Shown here piece by piece: positions 49,263-56,067 of a stretch of 64,000 bases of DNA; position 1 is the first letter of the stretch; every line of letters starts with the position of its first letter. The stretch is from NCBI RefSeq assembly GCF_001402875.1, contig NZ_CP012946.1, forward strand, positions 908,001 to 972,000. Reading direction: 5' to 3'. Position numbers and translations under genes: made by a program. This DNA comes from Blastochloris viridis (GTDB taxonomy: Bacteria > Pseudomonadota > Alphaproteobacteria > Rhizobiales > Xanthobacteraceae). The notes below the pieces were generated by a model. It made no database searches. It was not told where the DNA came from and saw only the letters and a program-made list of their open reading frames with translations.

Positions 49263-50288
49263 TTACGACCGCTCGGCGCCGACTGGCTGCGGCGGCGTTG
49301 CGCCGGCGGCGGGCGCCCGCGCCTTGCGCGGCTTCAGCCTCGCCAGCGGCCGCTCGACCGCGAGGTGCACGGCAACGCCGGCGGCGATGGAGGCGGCAAT
49401 GGCGAAGGCGATGGCGGCGGCGCCGGATAGCCCGCCGAACAGCTTGAAGGCGACCGAGATGGCGAAGGTGTGGAACAGGTAGATCGAGTAGGAAGCGTCG
49501 CCGATGACGGTGAGCGGGCGAAACGCCAGGGTGGCGCCGCCGAGTTCCAGGGCAACGACGCCGGCCACGAGCAGCAGCGATGGCAGGCCGAACACCAGCG
49601 CGCGCGGCGCCGACCAGCCCAGCACGCCAACGGCGGCAAAGCCGGCCACCGCGCCGGCAATGAGGGCGAGGCCGAGCGCGCGGCCGCGCAGACAGCCGGC
49701 CGACACGCACCAGCCGATCGCCACGCCGTAGGCGAACTCCAGGACGATCGAGTTGGTCCAGAACCGGAACTGGTCATTGTCAGGCGACAGCGCCACGCCC
49801 AGCACCACCAGGCTCGACAGCACGCCGATGAGGCCGATGCCCTGTACCGTACGGCTGAACAACAGGAAGCCGGCGAAGATGAGATAGAAGAACATCTCGT
49901 AATTCAGCGTCCAGCCTTGGGCCAGGATGGGATAGATCTCGCCGGGGACGCTCTCGGACAGGTGCGGAATGAAGAACAGCGACGTTACCAGGGCGGATGC
50001 CGAGACGTGCATCCGCGGGAACAGGCTCAACAGCGTGCCCAGCGCCAGCACCAGGGTCGCCAGCCAGTACAGCGGCACGATACGGTAGACGCGGTCGACC
50101 ATGAACGCCGCCGGCGTGGTGCCGCGGCGGGTGATCGTCCACATGATGAAGCCGCTGATGACGAAGAAGATGTCGACGCCGGCCATGCCGAGCGCGAACG
50201 AGGCTTGGCCGCGCGGCGCGGCGTGAAACACCACCACGCCGAGCGCGGCCACCGCCCGCAGCGCCTGGATTCCGTAGAATGTCTGCAT
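49263..50288 (-). CDS. Acyltransferase 3 family membrane protein
   Basis: The protein is 341 residues with about ten membrane helices. YGIQALRAVAALGVVVFHA contains the family Arg11 and catalytic His22 (RxxA...H). MAGVDIFFVISGFIM and RIVPLYWLATL match the next helices. WTLNYEMFFYLIFAGF and SIYLFHTFAISVAF complete the Acyl_transf_3 pattern. Such enzymes O-acylate surface glycans or lipids, and the target is unknown. The ATG at 50288 has GGAGC upstream. The longer frame adds an uninformative N-terminus. Confidence 0.9.
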   Translation of the reverse strand: MQTFYGIQALRAVAALGVVVFHAAPRGQASFALGMAGVDIFFVISGFIMWTITRRGTTPAAFMVDRVYRIVPLYWLATLVLALGTLLSLFPRMHVSASALVTSLFFIPHLSESVPGEIYPILAQGWTLNYEMFFYLIFAGFLLFSRTVQGIGLIGVLSSLVVLGVALSPDNDQFRFWTNSIVLEFAYGVAIGWCVSAGCLRGRALGLALIAGAVAGFAAVGVLGWSAPRALVFGLPSLLLVAGVVALELGGATLAFRPLTVIGDASYSIYLFHTFAISVAFKLFGGLSGAAAIAFAIAASIAAGVAVHLAVERPLARLKPRKARAPAAGATPPQPVGAERS

Positions 50289-50508
50289 GCCGGCGCTGCT
50301 CCGGGTTGCTGCGCGGACGAAGGCGGCGACCAGATTAGCGGCGCAGCCGCCGCGCTGTCGCGGGAGCAACCGGCGGGCCAGCGACTTTGTTCGCGGATGG
50401 TTGATACGAAACTCCGACCTGACCGGCCGGATTTCGCATGAGAAGATAGGGGACGGCGGTGGAGGGATGGTTAAGGCCGGGTTTCGCCAAGGCGGCAGAT
50501 TGCGGGCC

Positions 50509-51318
50509 TCACCGCGCCGCCAGTCGCGCGGCGAACAGCGCCATGGTCTTGCGGTAGACCACCGCGCGGTTCCACTCCCGCATCACCTCGAAATTGGCGG
50601 TGCCCTCGGTGAACGGCGCGCCGGCCTGCCAGCCATTGGTTCGCAGCAGGTTGGCGGTGGAGGCCAGCACGTCCGGCACGCTGTGGCGCAGATCGACGTG
50701 GCCGTTGCCGTCGTAGTCGACGCCGTACTTGAGGTAGGACGACGGCAGGAACTGGGTCTGCCCCAGTTCCCCGGCAAAGGCGCCGACCATGTCGCGCAAC
50801 GGCAGGTCGCCGCGCTGGACGATCTTCAGCGCGGCGATCAGCTCTCGCTGGAACAGCTCGGTGCGCCGGCAGTCATGCGCCAGGGTGGCCAGGGTGCGGA
50901 CCACCGGCCGGCTGCCCATGTCGCCGCTGCCGAAGTCGCTCTCCAGCCCCCAGATCGCCACCAGCAGCTCCGGCGGCACGCCGTACTGCCGCTCGATGCG
51001 GCCGAGCAGGGCGGCGTGGCGCTGCAGCAGCTGCTTGCCGCGGCTGACGCGGCCGGCCGAGACGCGAGTGGCGGCGTACTGCTCGAAGCTCTTCTGGAAG
51101 GTGCCGCGCTGGCGACGGTCGAACGCCAGCACCGCGGCGTCCTCGGCCACGCCGGCGAAGGCGGCGTCGACCACCCGGCGCGACACGCCCTGCGCCTCGG
51201 CCTCGCGGCCGATGGTGGCAAGGAAGGCGTTGAAATCGCCGCCGCACGGCGCGGCGTGCGCGGGAGCGGCGAGGGCGAGAAGGATCAACAGGCTGGCGAG
51301 GAGCGTGTGCATGGCCAT
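50509..51318 (-). CDS. Lytic murein transglycosylase, MltB type
   Basis: The protein is 269 residues. A signal peptide (MHTLLASLLILLALAAPAHAA) is followed by an SLT_2 domain. The catalytic Glu126 is in IWGLESDFGSG, and FAGELGQTQFLPSSYLKYGVDYDGNGHVDL and SVPDVLASTANLLRTNGW are characteristic. No C-terminal peptidoglycan-binding domain is attached. The enzyme cleaves the glycan strands of peptidoglycan to 1,6-anhydro products in the periplasm. It lacks a lipobox, so it is soluble. ATG 51312 is an alternative start two codons later. Confidence 0.92.
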   Translation of the reverse strand: MAMHTLLASLLILLALAAPAHAAPCGGDFNAFLATIGREAEAQGVSRRVVDAAFAGVAEDAAVLAFDRRQRGTFQKSFEQYAATRVSAGRVSRGKQLLQRHAALLGRIERQYGVPPELLVAIWGLESDFGSGDMGSRPVVRTLATLAHDCRRTELFQRELIAALKIVQRGDLPLRDMVGAFAGELGQTQFLPSSYLKYGVDYDGNGHVDLRHSVPDVLASTANLLRTNGWQAGAPFTEGTANFEVMREWNRAVVYRKTMALFAARLAAR

Positions 51319-51376
51319 GCAACGCCGGCTTGGCCGTTGCGTTCCATCGCAGGTGCGACAACCGCCGCTTTCGACG

Positions 51377-51697
51377 TCAGCGGTGGAAGATCGCCAGCCA
51401 GATGGTGGGCGGATCGGCTTGCGTGGAGTCTACGCGGTGGCGGCAGTGCGCCGGGATGTCGACGACGTCGCCCGGCCGCAGCGCCAGCTCGCGGCCATCA
51501 TCGAAGCTGAGCGTGGCCGCCCCGGCCAGCAGCACCACGAACTCGTCCTCGTCCTGGTCGTACCAGAACCCCGGCGGGCTGGCCTGGCCGGTCGACACAA
51601 TGCGCTCGATGCGCACTGCCCCGCGCGCGAGCAGCGTCTCGACCGCCTCGTCCGGCCCGGCGGGGGGCAGGGCGGCAAAGAGGTTGTTGGGGGGCAT
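51377..51697 (-). CDS. Single-domain cupin protein
   Basis: The protein is 106 residues. QDEDEFVVLLAGAATLSFDDG is the first cupin motif, with acidic residues where metal-binding His usually sit. LRPGDVVDIPAHCRHRVD is the second, with its His kept. WLAIFHR ends the domain. The family covers many binding and enzyme roles, and none can be assigned. GGAGC precedes the ATG. Confidence 0.85.
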   Translation of the reverse strand: MPPNNLFAALPPAGPDEAVETLLARGAVRIERIVSTGQASPPGFWYDQDEDEFVVLLAGAATLSFDDGRELALRPGDVVDIPAHCRHRVDSTQADPPTIWLAIFHR

Positions 51698-52125
51698 GGC
51701 GGGGCTCCACGTCTCATCATCCTAAGGGCCTCCAGTTTGACTTGTCATGCCCGCACTTGTCGCGGGCGTCCGCTTCTACGATCATGTTCCGCCGGACCTC
51801 GTCGATGCGAACGGGGTCGCGGAACTCCAGATGATGGACCAGGCCATCTGGGCCGTCGATCACCACACAGACCCGCGGGGCATCGTCACAGGCATTCGGG
51901 TGCGGTCCGGCCGTTGTCCGATTGGCTCGGCCGCAGGCAAGATAACGCGCGTCCCGTCGCTGCCGATCTGCCCCGATCCTCATCCGCGGAAGCAGAGCGC
52001 CGTCGCGCTGTCAGGCGAACAAATGCTGTGCTGTGGGGCAGCTTGACGTCAACAACGCCACCACACGGCGGCAGGCCGTATTCCGTTGGGACGCCGCTTT
52101 CCTGCCCGAAACCTGGGTGGTGGGG
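51698..52125. other. Non-coding junction left of the has locus, 428 bp
   Basis: No gene is supported. A palindromic repeat starts near 51744 (CATGCCCGCACTTGTCGCGGGC), a form common in intergenic repeats of this group. The short open frames on both strands have no ribosome-binding site or recognisable domain. Composition and repeats suit the edge of an inserted region. Confidence 0.5.
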
Positions 52126-53436
52126 TCAGTTCTCCCGAAACGCACGGGCGATCTGGTCGGTCAGCGGCTTCAGCAAATACGAAATGGCCGGTCTGTCGCC
52201 GGTCTGGACGAACACCTCGGCCGGCATGCCCGGTGCCAGTGTCAGAGTACCGAGCCGCGCCAGTTCCCCGGCCGGGACCATGATGCGAATCAAGTAAAAG
52301 GATATCCCCGTTCGCGGGTCCTCGGTCAGATCGGCGGCGACGTGGCTGACCGTGCCATTCAATTCGGGCGTGGTTCGCTGGTTGAACGCCGACATGCGGA
52401 GCACCGCCGGCTGGCCCAGCCGGACCTGATCGATGTCCTGGGGCGTGAGACGGGCTTCCAGAGCCAGCCTGTCGCTGTCGGGCACGATCAGCATCACCGT
52501 ATCGGTGGATGAGATCACGCCGCCAATTGTATGAACCGCGAGTTCGTGAACCACGCCGGTCTGCGGCGCAACGATGTCCGTGCGTTTGAGCTGATCCTCC
52601 GCCGTGACCTTGCGTTCGACGTATTCCGCCGTCTGTGCCTCGATATCGCGCAGGCTGCTTGCCACCTCGCTGCGGAAATCCTGGTCAATCTGGAGAAGCT
52701 GAATCCGCGTTTCGGCGATCTTGCCGCTGCTCTGGGCCTGGGCCGCGCTCAGCCGGCCGCGCTCACCGTCGAGATTCACTGCCTCGCGTTCCAAAGCCAT
52801 CAGCCGCTGAACCGAGACGAGCCCCTTTTCCCAAAGCTTGCGGACGCCTTTCAGTTCGAGCCCGATCAGCACGGTGCTTCGTGCCTTAGCCTCCTCCTGA
52901 GCAATCAGCCCCTGGATTTCCGTTTCAGACTGCAAGATGCGTTCGCGAAGCTGGGCCTTCTGGCCGAGCCGGGCCTCACGGCGAAGCTCGAACAGCCTGC
53001 GCTCGCCGGCTATCAGCCGCGCGACCTCCGGGTCATCGGCGCGGGCCTGCAGGTCGGGCGCAAAGGCGATCATCTCCACATCGTCGCGTTCGGCCTCGAG
53101 TCGCGCCCGCCGCGCGGCGAACTCATCGAGCCGTTTGGTGACGATAGCCAGGTTCGCCCTGGTCTGGGTCGCATCGAGGCACATCACCACCTCGCCAGCA
53201 GTCACGCGCTGCCCTTCGCGCACGCGGATCTGGCCGACCACGCCCCCGGTCGGATGCTGGATCTTCTTGACGCGGGACTCGACGATGAAATGGCCGGTGG
53301 CGACCACGGCGCCGGCCAGATTGGTCGCCGCGGCCCATCCACCGGCGCCGCCGACCAGGACGACGCTGACCACGGCACCGGCGCCGAGATGGCGGCGGAT
53401 CGATCGTGAAACGGCAGCGGCTTCAATGCCCGGCAT
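52126..53436 (-). CDS. hasE: Type I secretion membrane-fusion protein (HasE-like)
   Basis: The protein is 436 residues. One N-terminal membrane helix (GAGAVVSVVLVGGAGGWAAATN) is followed by a lipoyl/barrel-sandwich half (VVATGHFIVESRVKKIQHPTGGVVGQIRVREGQRV), a long coiled-coil hairpin (about 95-285) and the second half-motif TDIVAPQTGVVHELAVHTIGGVI, then a beta-barrel domain. This is the HlyD/PrtE/HasE type I secretion adaptor that links the ABC exporter to TolC. Its ATG lies 14 bp inside the end of the exporter gene, so the two are coupled. It is the last gene of the has operon. Confidence 0.92.
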   Translation of the reverse strand: MPGIEAAAVSRSIRRHLGAGAVVSVVLVGGAGGWAAATNLAGAVVATGHFIVESRVKKIQHPTGGVVGQIRVREGQRVTAGEVVMCLDATQTRANLAIVTKRLDEFAARRARLEAERDDVEMIAFAPDLQARADDPEVARLIAGERRLFELRREARLGQKAQLRERILQSETEIQGLIAQEEAKARSTVLIGLELKGVRKLWEKGLVSVQRLMALEREAVNLDGERGRLSAAQAQSSGKIAETRIQLLQIDQDFRSEVASSLRDIEAQTAEYVERKVTAEDQLKRTDIVAPQTGVVHELAVHTIGGVISSTDTVMLIVPDSDRLALEARLTPQDIDQVRLGQPAVLRMSAFNQRTTPELNGTVSHVAADLTEDPRTGISFYLIRIMVPAGELARLGTLTLAPGMPAEVFVQTGDRPAISYLLKPLTDQIARAFREN

Positions 53437-55261
53437 CGTACTGATCCTGGCCCGGCGGATCGCCTGCTTCCGGCGCGTTGAGGGGACCGGCGATCACGCG
53501 AAGCGGCGTGACCATCCGTGCCGTTGCCGCCGTGGCGGACGGCGACGCGGAGCTGTCAGAAGCCGGTGGCTTCAGCACCCGGGACAGCACCTCCGCGCGC
53601 GGTCCGAACGCTTTCGCGCGGCCGGCGTCCATCATCAGAACGAAATCGACCGCCCCCAGCGCGCTCGGGCGGTGGGCGACCACAACGGCGATCCCCTTGC
53701 GTGCGCGGACCGAGGCAATTGCCTGGATCACCGCCTCCTCACCCTCCGCATCCAAATTGGCGTTGGGCTCGTCGAGAACGACCAGAAACGGGTCGCCATA
53801 CAGCGCGCGGGCCAGGCCGACACGCTGGCGCTGTCCGGCGGACAGGGCGCAGCCGGCCTCGCCGACGTGGGTCTCATAGCCGTGTTCGAGGCGAAGGATC
53901 AGGTCATGCACGCCCGCAGTCCTGGCCGCGGCGACGATTGCGTCAGGGATAGCATCCGGCTCAAGCCGTGCGATGTTTTCCGCGATGGTGCCGTCGAAGA
54001 GATCGACGCCCTGCGGCAGATAGCCGACATGGCGGCCAAGCCGCGCAGGGTCCCATTGGGCGAAGCTCGCGCCATCGAGACGCACCGTGCCGGTGGCCGG
54101 TGTCCAGACGCCTGCCAGGGCGCGCGCAAGCGTGGACTTGCCGCTTCCGCTCGGCCCGATGATGCCGAGCGCGCCTCCCGCCGGAACGGCGAAGCTGACG
54201 CCCGCGACCGTTGGCCTCTTTCCGCCCGGCGGCACGATGGCAATGGACTGCACCTGCAGGTCCGTCTCCGGCTTCGGCAACGCCATCACGCCAGACGGCT
54301 CCGGCGCCAGCGCCAGCAATTCCTTCAGCCGCGTCCAGCTTTGGCGTGCCGTCAGGAACGGCTTCCAACTCGCGATGGCCAGATCGATCGGGGCCAGCGC
54401 GCGGCCCATCATGATCGAGCTGGCGATCATCACGCCTGCGCTGGCTTCCTGCTCGATCACGAGATAGGCGCCGACTGCGAGGATGGCCGATTGCAGCATG
54501 GTGCGCAGCGCGCGTGAGACCCCTGTGAAGCCGCCCGCCACGTCGCCGGCGCGGCGGCTGGAGGCGAGATACGCGGCATTGGCGCTCTGCCAGCGCGCGG
54601 CGACGCGCCGGCCAAGGCCCATGGCGCGGATCACTTCGGCATTGCGTCTCGCAGCCTCCATCAGCGCGTTGCGAGCCATCGCGTGCTGCGACGTCCGCCG
54701 CGCCGGGCCGCGCGACATAGCGTCGGTCGCGACGGCGAGCGACACCAGAACGATGGCGCCGATCAGCGCCGTCACGCCAAGCCAAACGTGGAACAGAAAG
54801 CAGATGCCGAGATAGAGCGGCATCCATGGCAGGTCGAACAGCGCGGTCGGCCCCTGCCCCGACAGGAAGCCGCGCACATTGTCGAGGTCGCGCAGCGGCT
54901 GGAGCCCGTCGCCGGGCATGCGGGTTTCGAGCGGGATGCGGACGACTGCATCATGAACCGGTCCGGACAGCCGTGTGTCGACCGACTCGCCGATGCGCAG
55001 CAGCACGCGGGCACGGATCACGTCGAGCACCGCCTGAACGGCGTAAAGCCCTGCCGCCAGCACGGCGAGGCCGACCAGCGTCGAAACGCTGCGGCTGGCG
55101 AGAACGCGGTCATAGACCTGCAGCATGAACAGCGGCGCGGTCAGCGCCAGCACGTTGACGACGCCACTGATCATGGCGATGCCGACAATGGCCGGGGCTA
55201 ATCCGGAGACGATCGCCGCGGCTTGTGGCCGCGACGACGTCTCATTTGACACGCGGGGCAT
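53423..55261 (-). CDS. hasD: Type I secretion ABC transporter (HasD-like permease/ATPase)
   Basis: The protein is 612 residues. The membrane domain (residues about 15-300) has about six helices, with no N-terminal C39-like domain. The ATPase domain has Walker A GPSGSGKST (369-377), Q-loop GYLPQGVDLFDG, the ABC signature LSAGQRQRVGLARAL and Walker B FLVVLDEPNANLD. The sequence matches the PrtD/HasD/AprD group of hemophore and protease exporters. The C-terminal tail is Ser/Ala-rich. It starts 5 bp after the hemophore stop and overlaps the adaptor gene by 14 bp, so it is part of one operon. Confidence 0.94.
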   Translation of the reverse strand: MPRVSNETSSRPQAAAIVSGLAPAIVGIAMISGVVNVLALTAPLFMLQVYDRVLASRSVSTLVGLAVLAAGLYAVQAVLDVIRARVLLRIGESVDTRLSGPVHDAVVRIPLETRMPGDGLQPLRDLDNVRGFLSGQGPTALFDLPWMPLYLGICFLFHVWLGVTALIGAIVLVSLAVATDAMSRGPARRTSQHAMARNALMEAARRNAEVIRAMGLGRRVAARWQSANAAYLASSRRAGDVAGGFTGVSRALRTMLQSAILAVGAYLVIEQEASAGVMIASSIMMGRALAPIDLAIASWKPFLTARQSWTRLKELLALAPEPSGVMALPKPETDLQVQSIAIVPPGGKRPTVAGVSFAVPAGGALGIIGPSGSGKSTLARALAGVWTPATGTVRLDGASFAQWDPARLGRHVGYLPQGVDLFDGTIAENIARLEPDAIPDAIVAAARTAGVHDLILRLEHGYETHVGEAGCALSAGQRQRVGLARALYGDPFLVVLDEPNANLDAEGEEAVIQAIASVRARKGIAVVVAHRPSALGAVDFVLMMDAGRAKAFGPRAEVLSRVLKPPASDSSASPSATAATARMVTPLRVIAGPLNAPEAGDPPGQDQYDAGH

Positions 55262-55266
55262 CGCCG

Positions 55267-55986
55267 TCAGACGAACGCGAAATTGTCGGTCGTAAGATCG
55301 GCGACCTGGACCCCGGCGAGGGTGATCGAGCCATAGGCGCCGAGGTCGATCAGGGCGCCCGCTCCGGTGTCGGTGGTGGCGGCGATGATCTCAGCATAGC
55401 TGTCGTAGCTGCTGTCGAGGCCGAACACGATGAGTTCGTCGGTGACAGCGAAGTCGGTGATGACATCATCGCCGACGGTCGCAGCGCCGTTCACATCGAG
55501 ATTGAAGTTGAACGTGTCAGAATCTCCACCGCCGGTCAGCGTGTCGTCGCCGGCGAAGCTGTAGAGCACGTCGTCGCCCGAAGTGCCGATCTGGGTGGTC
55601 CCCACCTCGGCGAAATAAGCGTAGAGATTGGTGAGGCTGCCGGCCATCAGCCCGTAGATGGCGGAGTCGAACGAAGCGATCGGCCCGGCGCTGTCAAGAT
55701 CGATCGACAGTTCGGTGGTGCCGAGGCTGAAGCCGGTCGAAGAGGAACCCGACAGGCCGGTGCCGAAATCGAGCGTATCGACGGTGCCCTGGAGATTGCC
55801 CTGTACGTAGGTGAAATCGCCGTCCAGGATCACGCTGGCACTGGTGTTGCCGCCCGCCCACTGGTCGTAGGGCGAGGCGGCAGGATAGAACGAGCCGTGG
55901 CCGGTGACCGGGTCGCCATAGATCCAATCTCCAAGATAGCCGACGAGATCGCTGCTGGCGCTGGTCAGAGTGAGGGTCGCAGACAT
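55267..55986 (-). CDS. hasA: Hemophore: HasA-like domain fused to RTX repeats
   Basis: The protein is 239 residues. Residues about 1-145 match HasA: YLGDWIYGDPVTGHGSF aligns with the loop carrying the heme His32 (here His30), DGDFTYVQG aligns with the Tyr75 region (Tyr60), and SAIYGLMAGS matches VYGLMSG near the end. The stretch holding the supporting His83 in Serratia HasA is shortened here. Residues about 146-239 are an RTX calcium-binding module: GTSGDDVLY, SFAGDDTLT, GGGDSDTFNFNL, DDVITDF and the terminal ITLAGVQVADLTTDNFAFV, typical of type I secretion signals. There is no N-terminal signal peptide. CAAAGGAGA precedes the ATG. Heme scavenging is inferred from domain and operon. Confidence 0.88.
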   Translation of the reverse strand: MSATLTLTSASSDLVGYLGDWIYGDPVTGHGSFYPAASPYDQWAGGNTSASVILDGDFTYVQGNLQGTVDTLDFGTGLSGSSSTGFSLGTTELSIDLDSAGPIASFDSAIYGLMAGSLTNLYAYFAEVGTTQIGTSGDDVLYSFAGDDTLTGGGDSDTFNFNLDVNGAATVGDDVITDFAVTDELIVFGLDSSYDSYAEIIAATTDTGAGALIDLGAYGSITLAGVQVADLTTDNFAFV

Positions 55987-56016
55987 CCCGAGTCTCCTTT
56001 GGTTTCAGTTGCAAAT

Positions 56017-56063
56017 GTCCGTCGTCGACGGACCCCGGAGGCCGGAGCGCGGGCGCCCCGGCC
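56017..56063 (-). promoter_or_regulatory. Double palindrome between hasR and hasA
   Basis: On the minus strand a GC hairpin (GGCCGGGGCGC paired with GCGCTCCGGCC, plus-strand 56040-56063) starts four bases after the hasR stop. GTCCGTCG-T-CGACGGAC (56017-56033) follows, before the hasA ribosome-binding site. The position suggests partial termination or mRNA processing that sets hasA expression apart from hasR. That role is inferred. Confidence 0.5.
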
Positions 56064-56067
56064 GATC

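Noticed and set aside
51717..51983. 88-residue minus-strand frame with VVIDGPDGLVHHLEFRDP
   Set aside because: It faintly recalls relaxase C-terminal segments but lacks supporting motifs, overlaps a palindromic repeat and has no ribosome-binding site.
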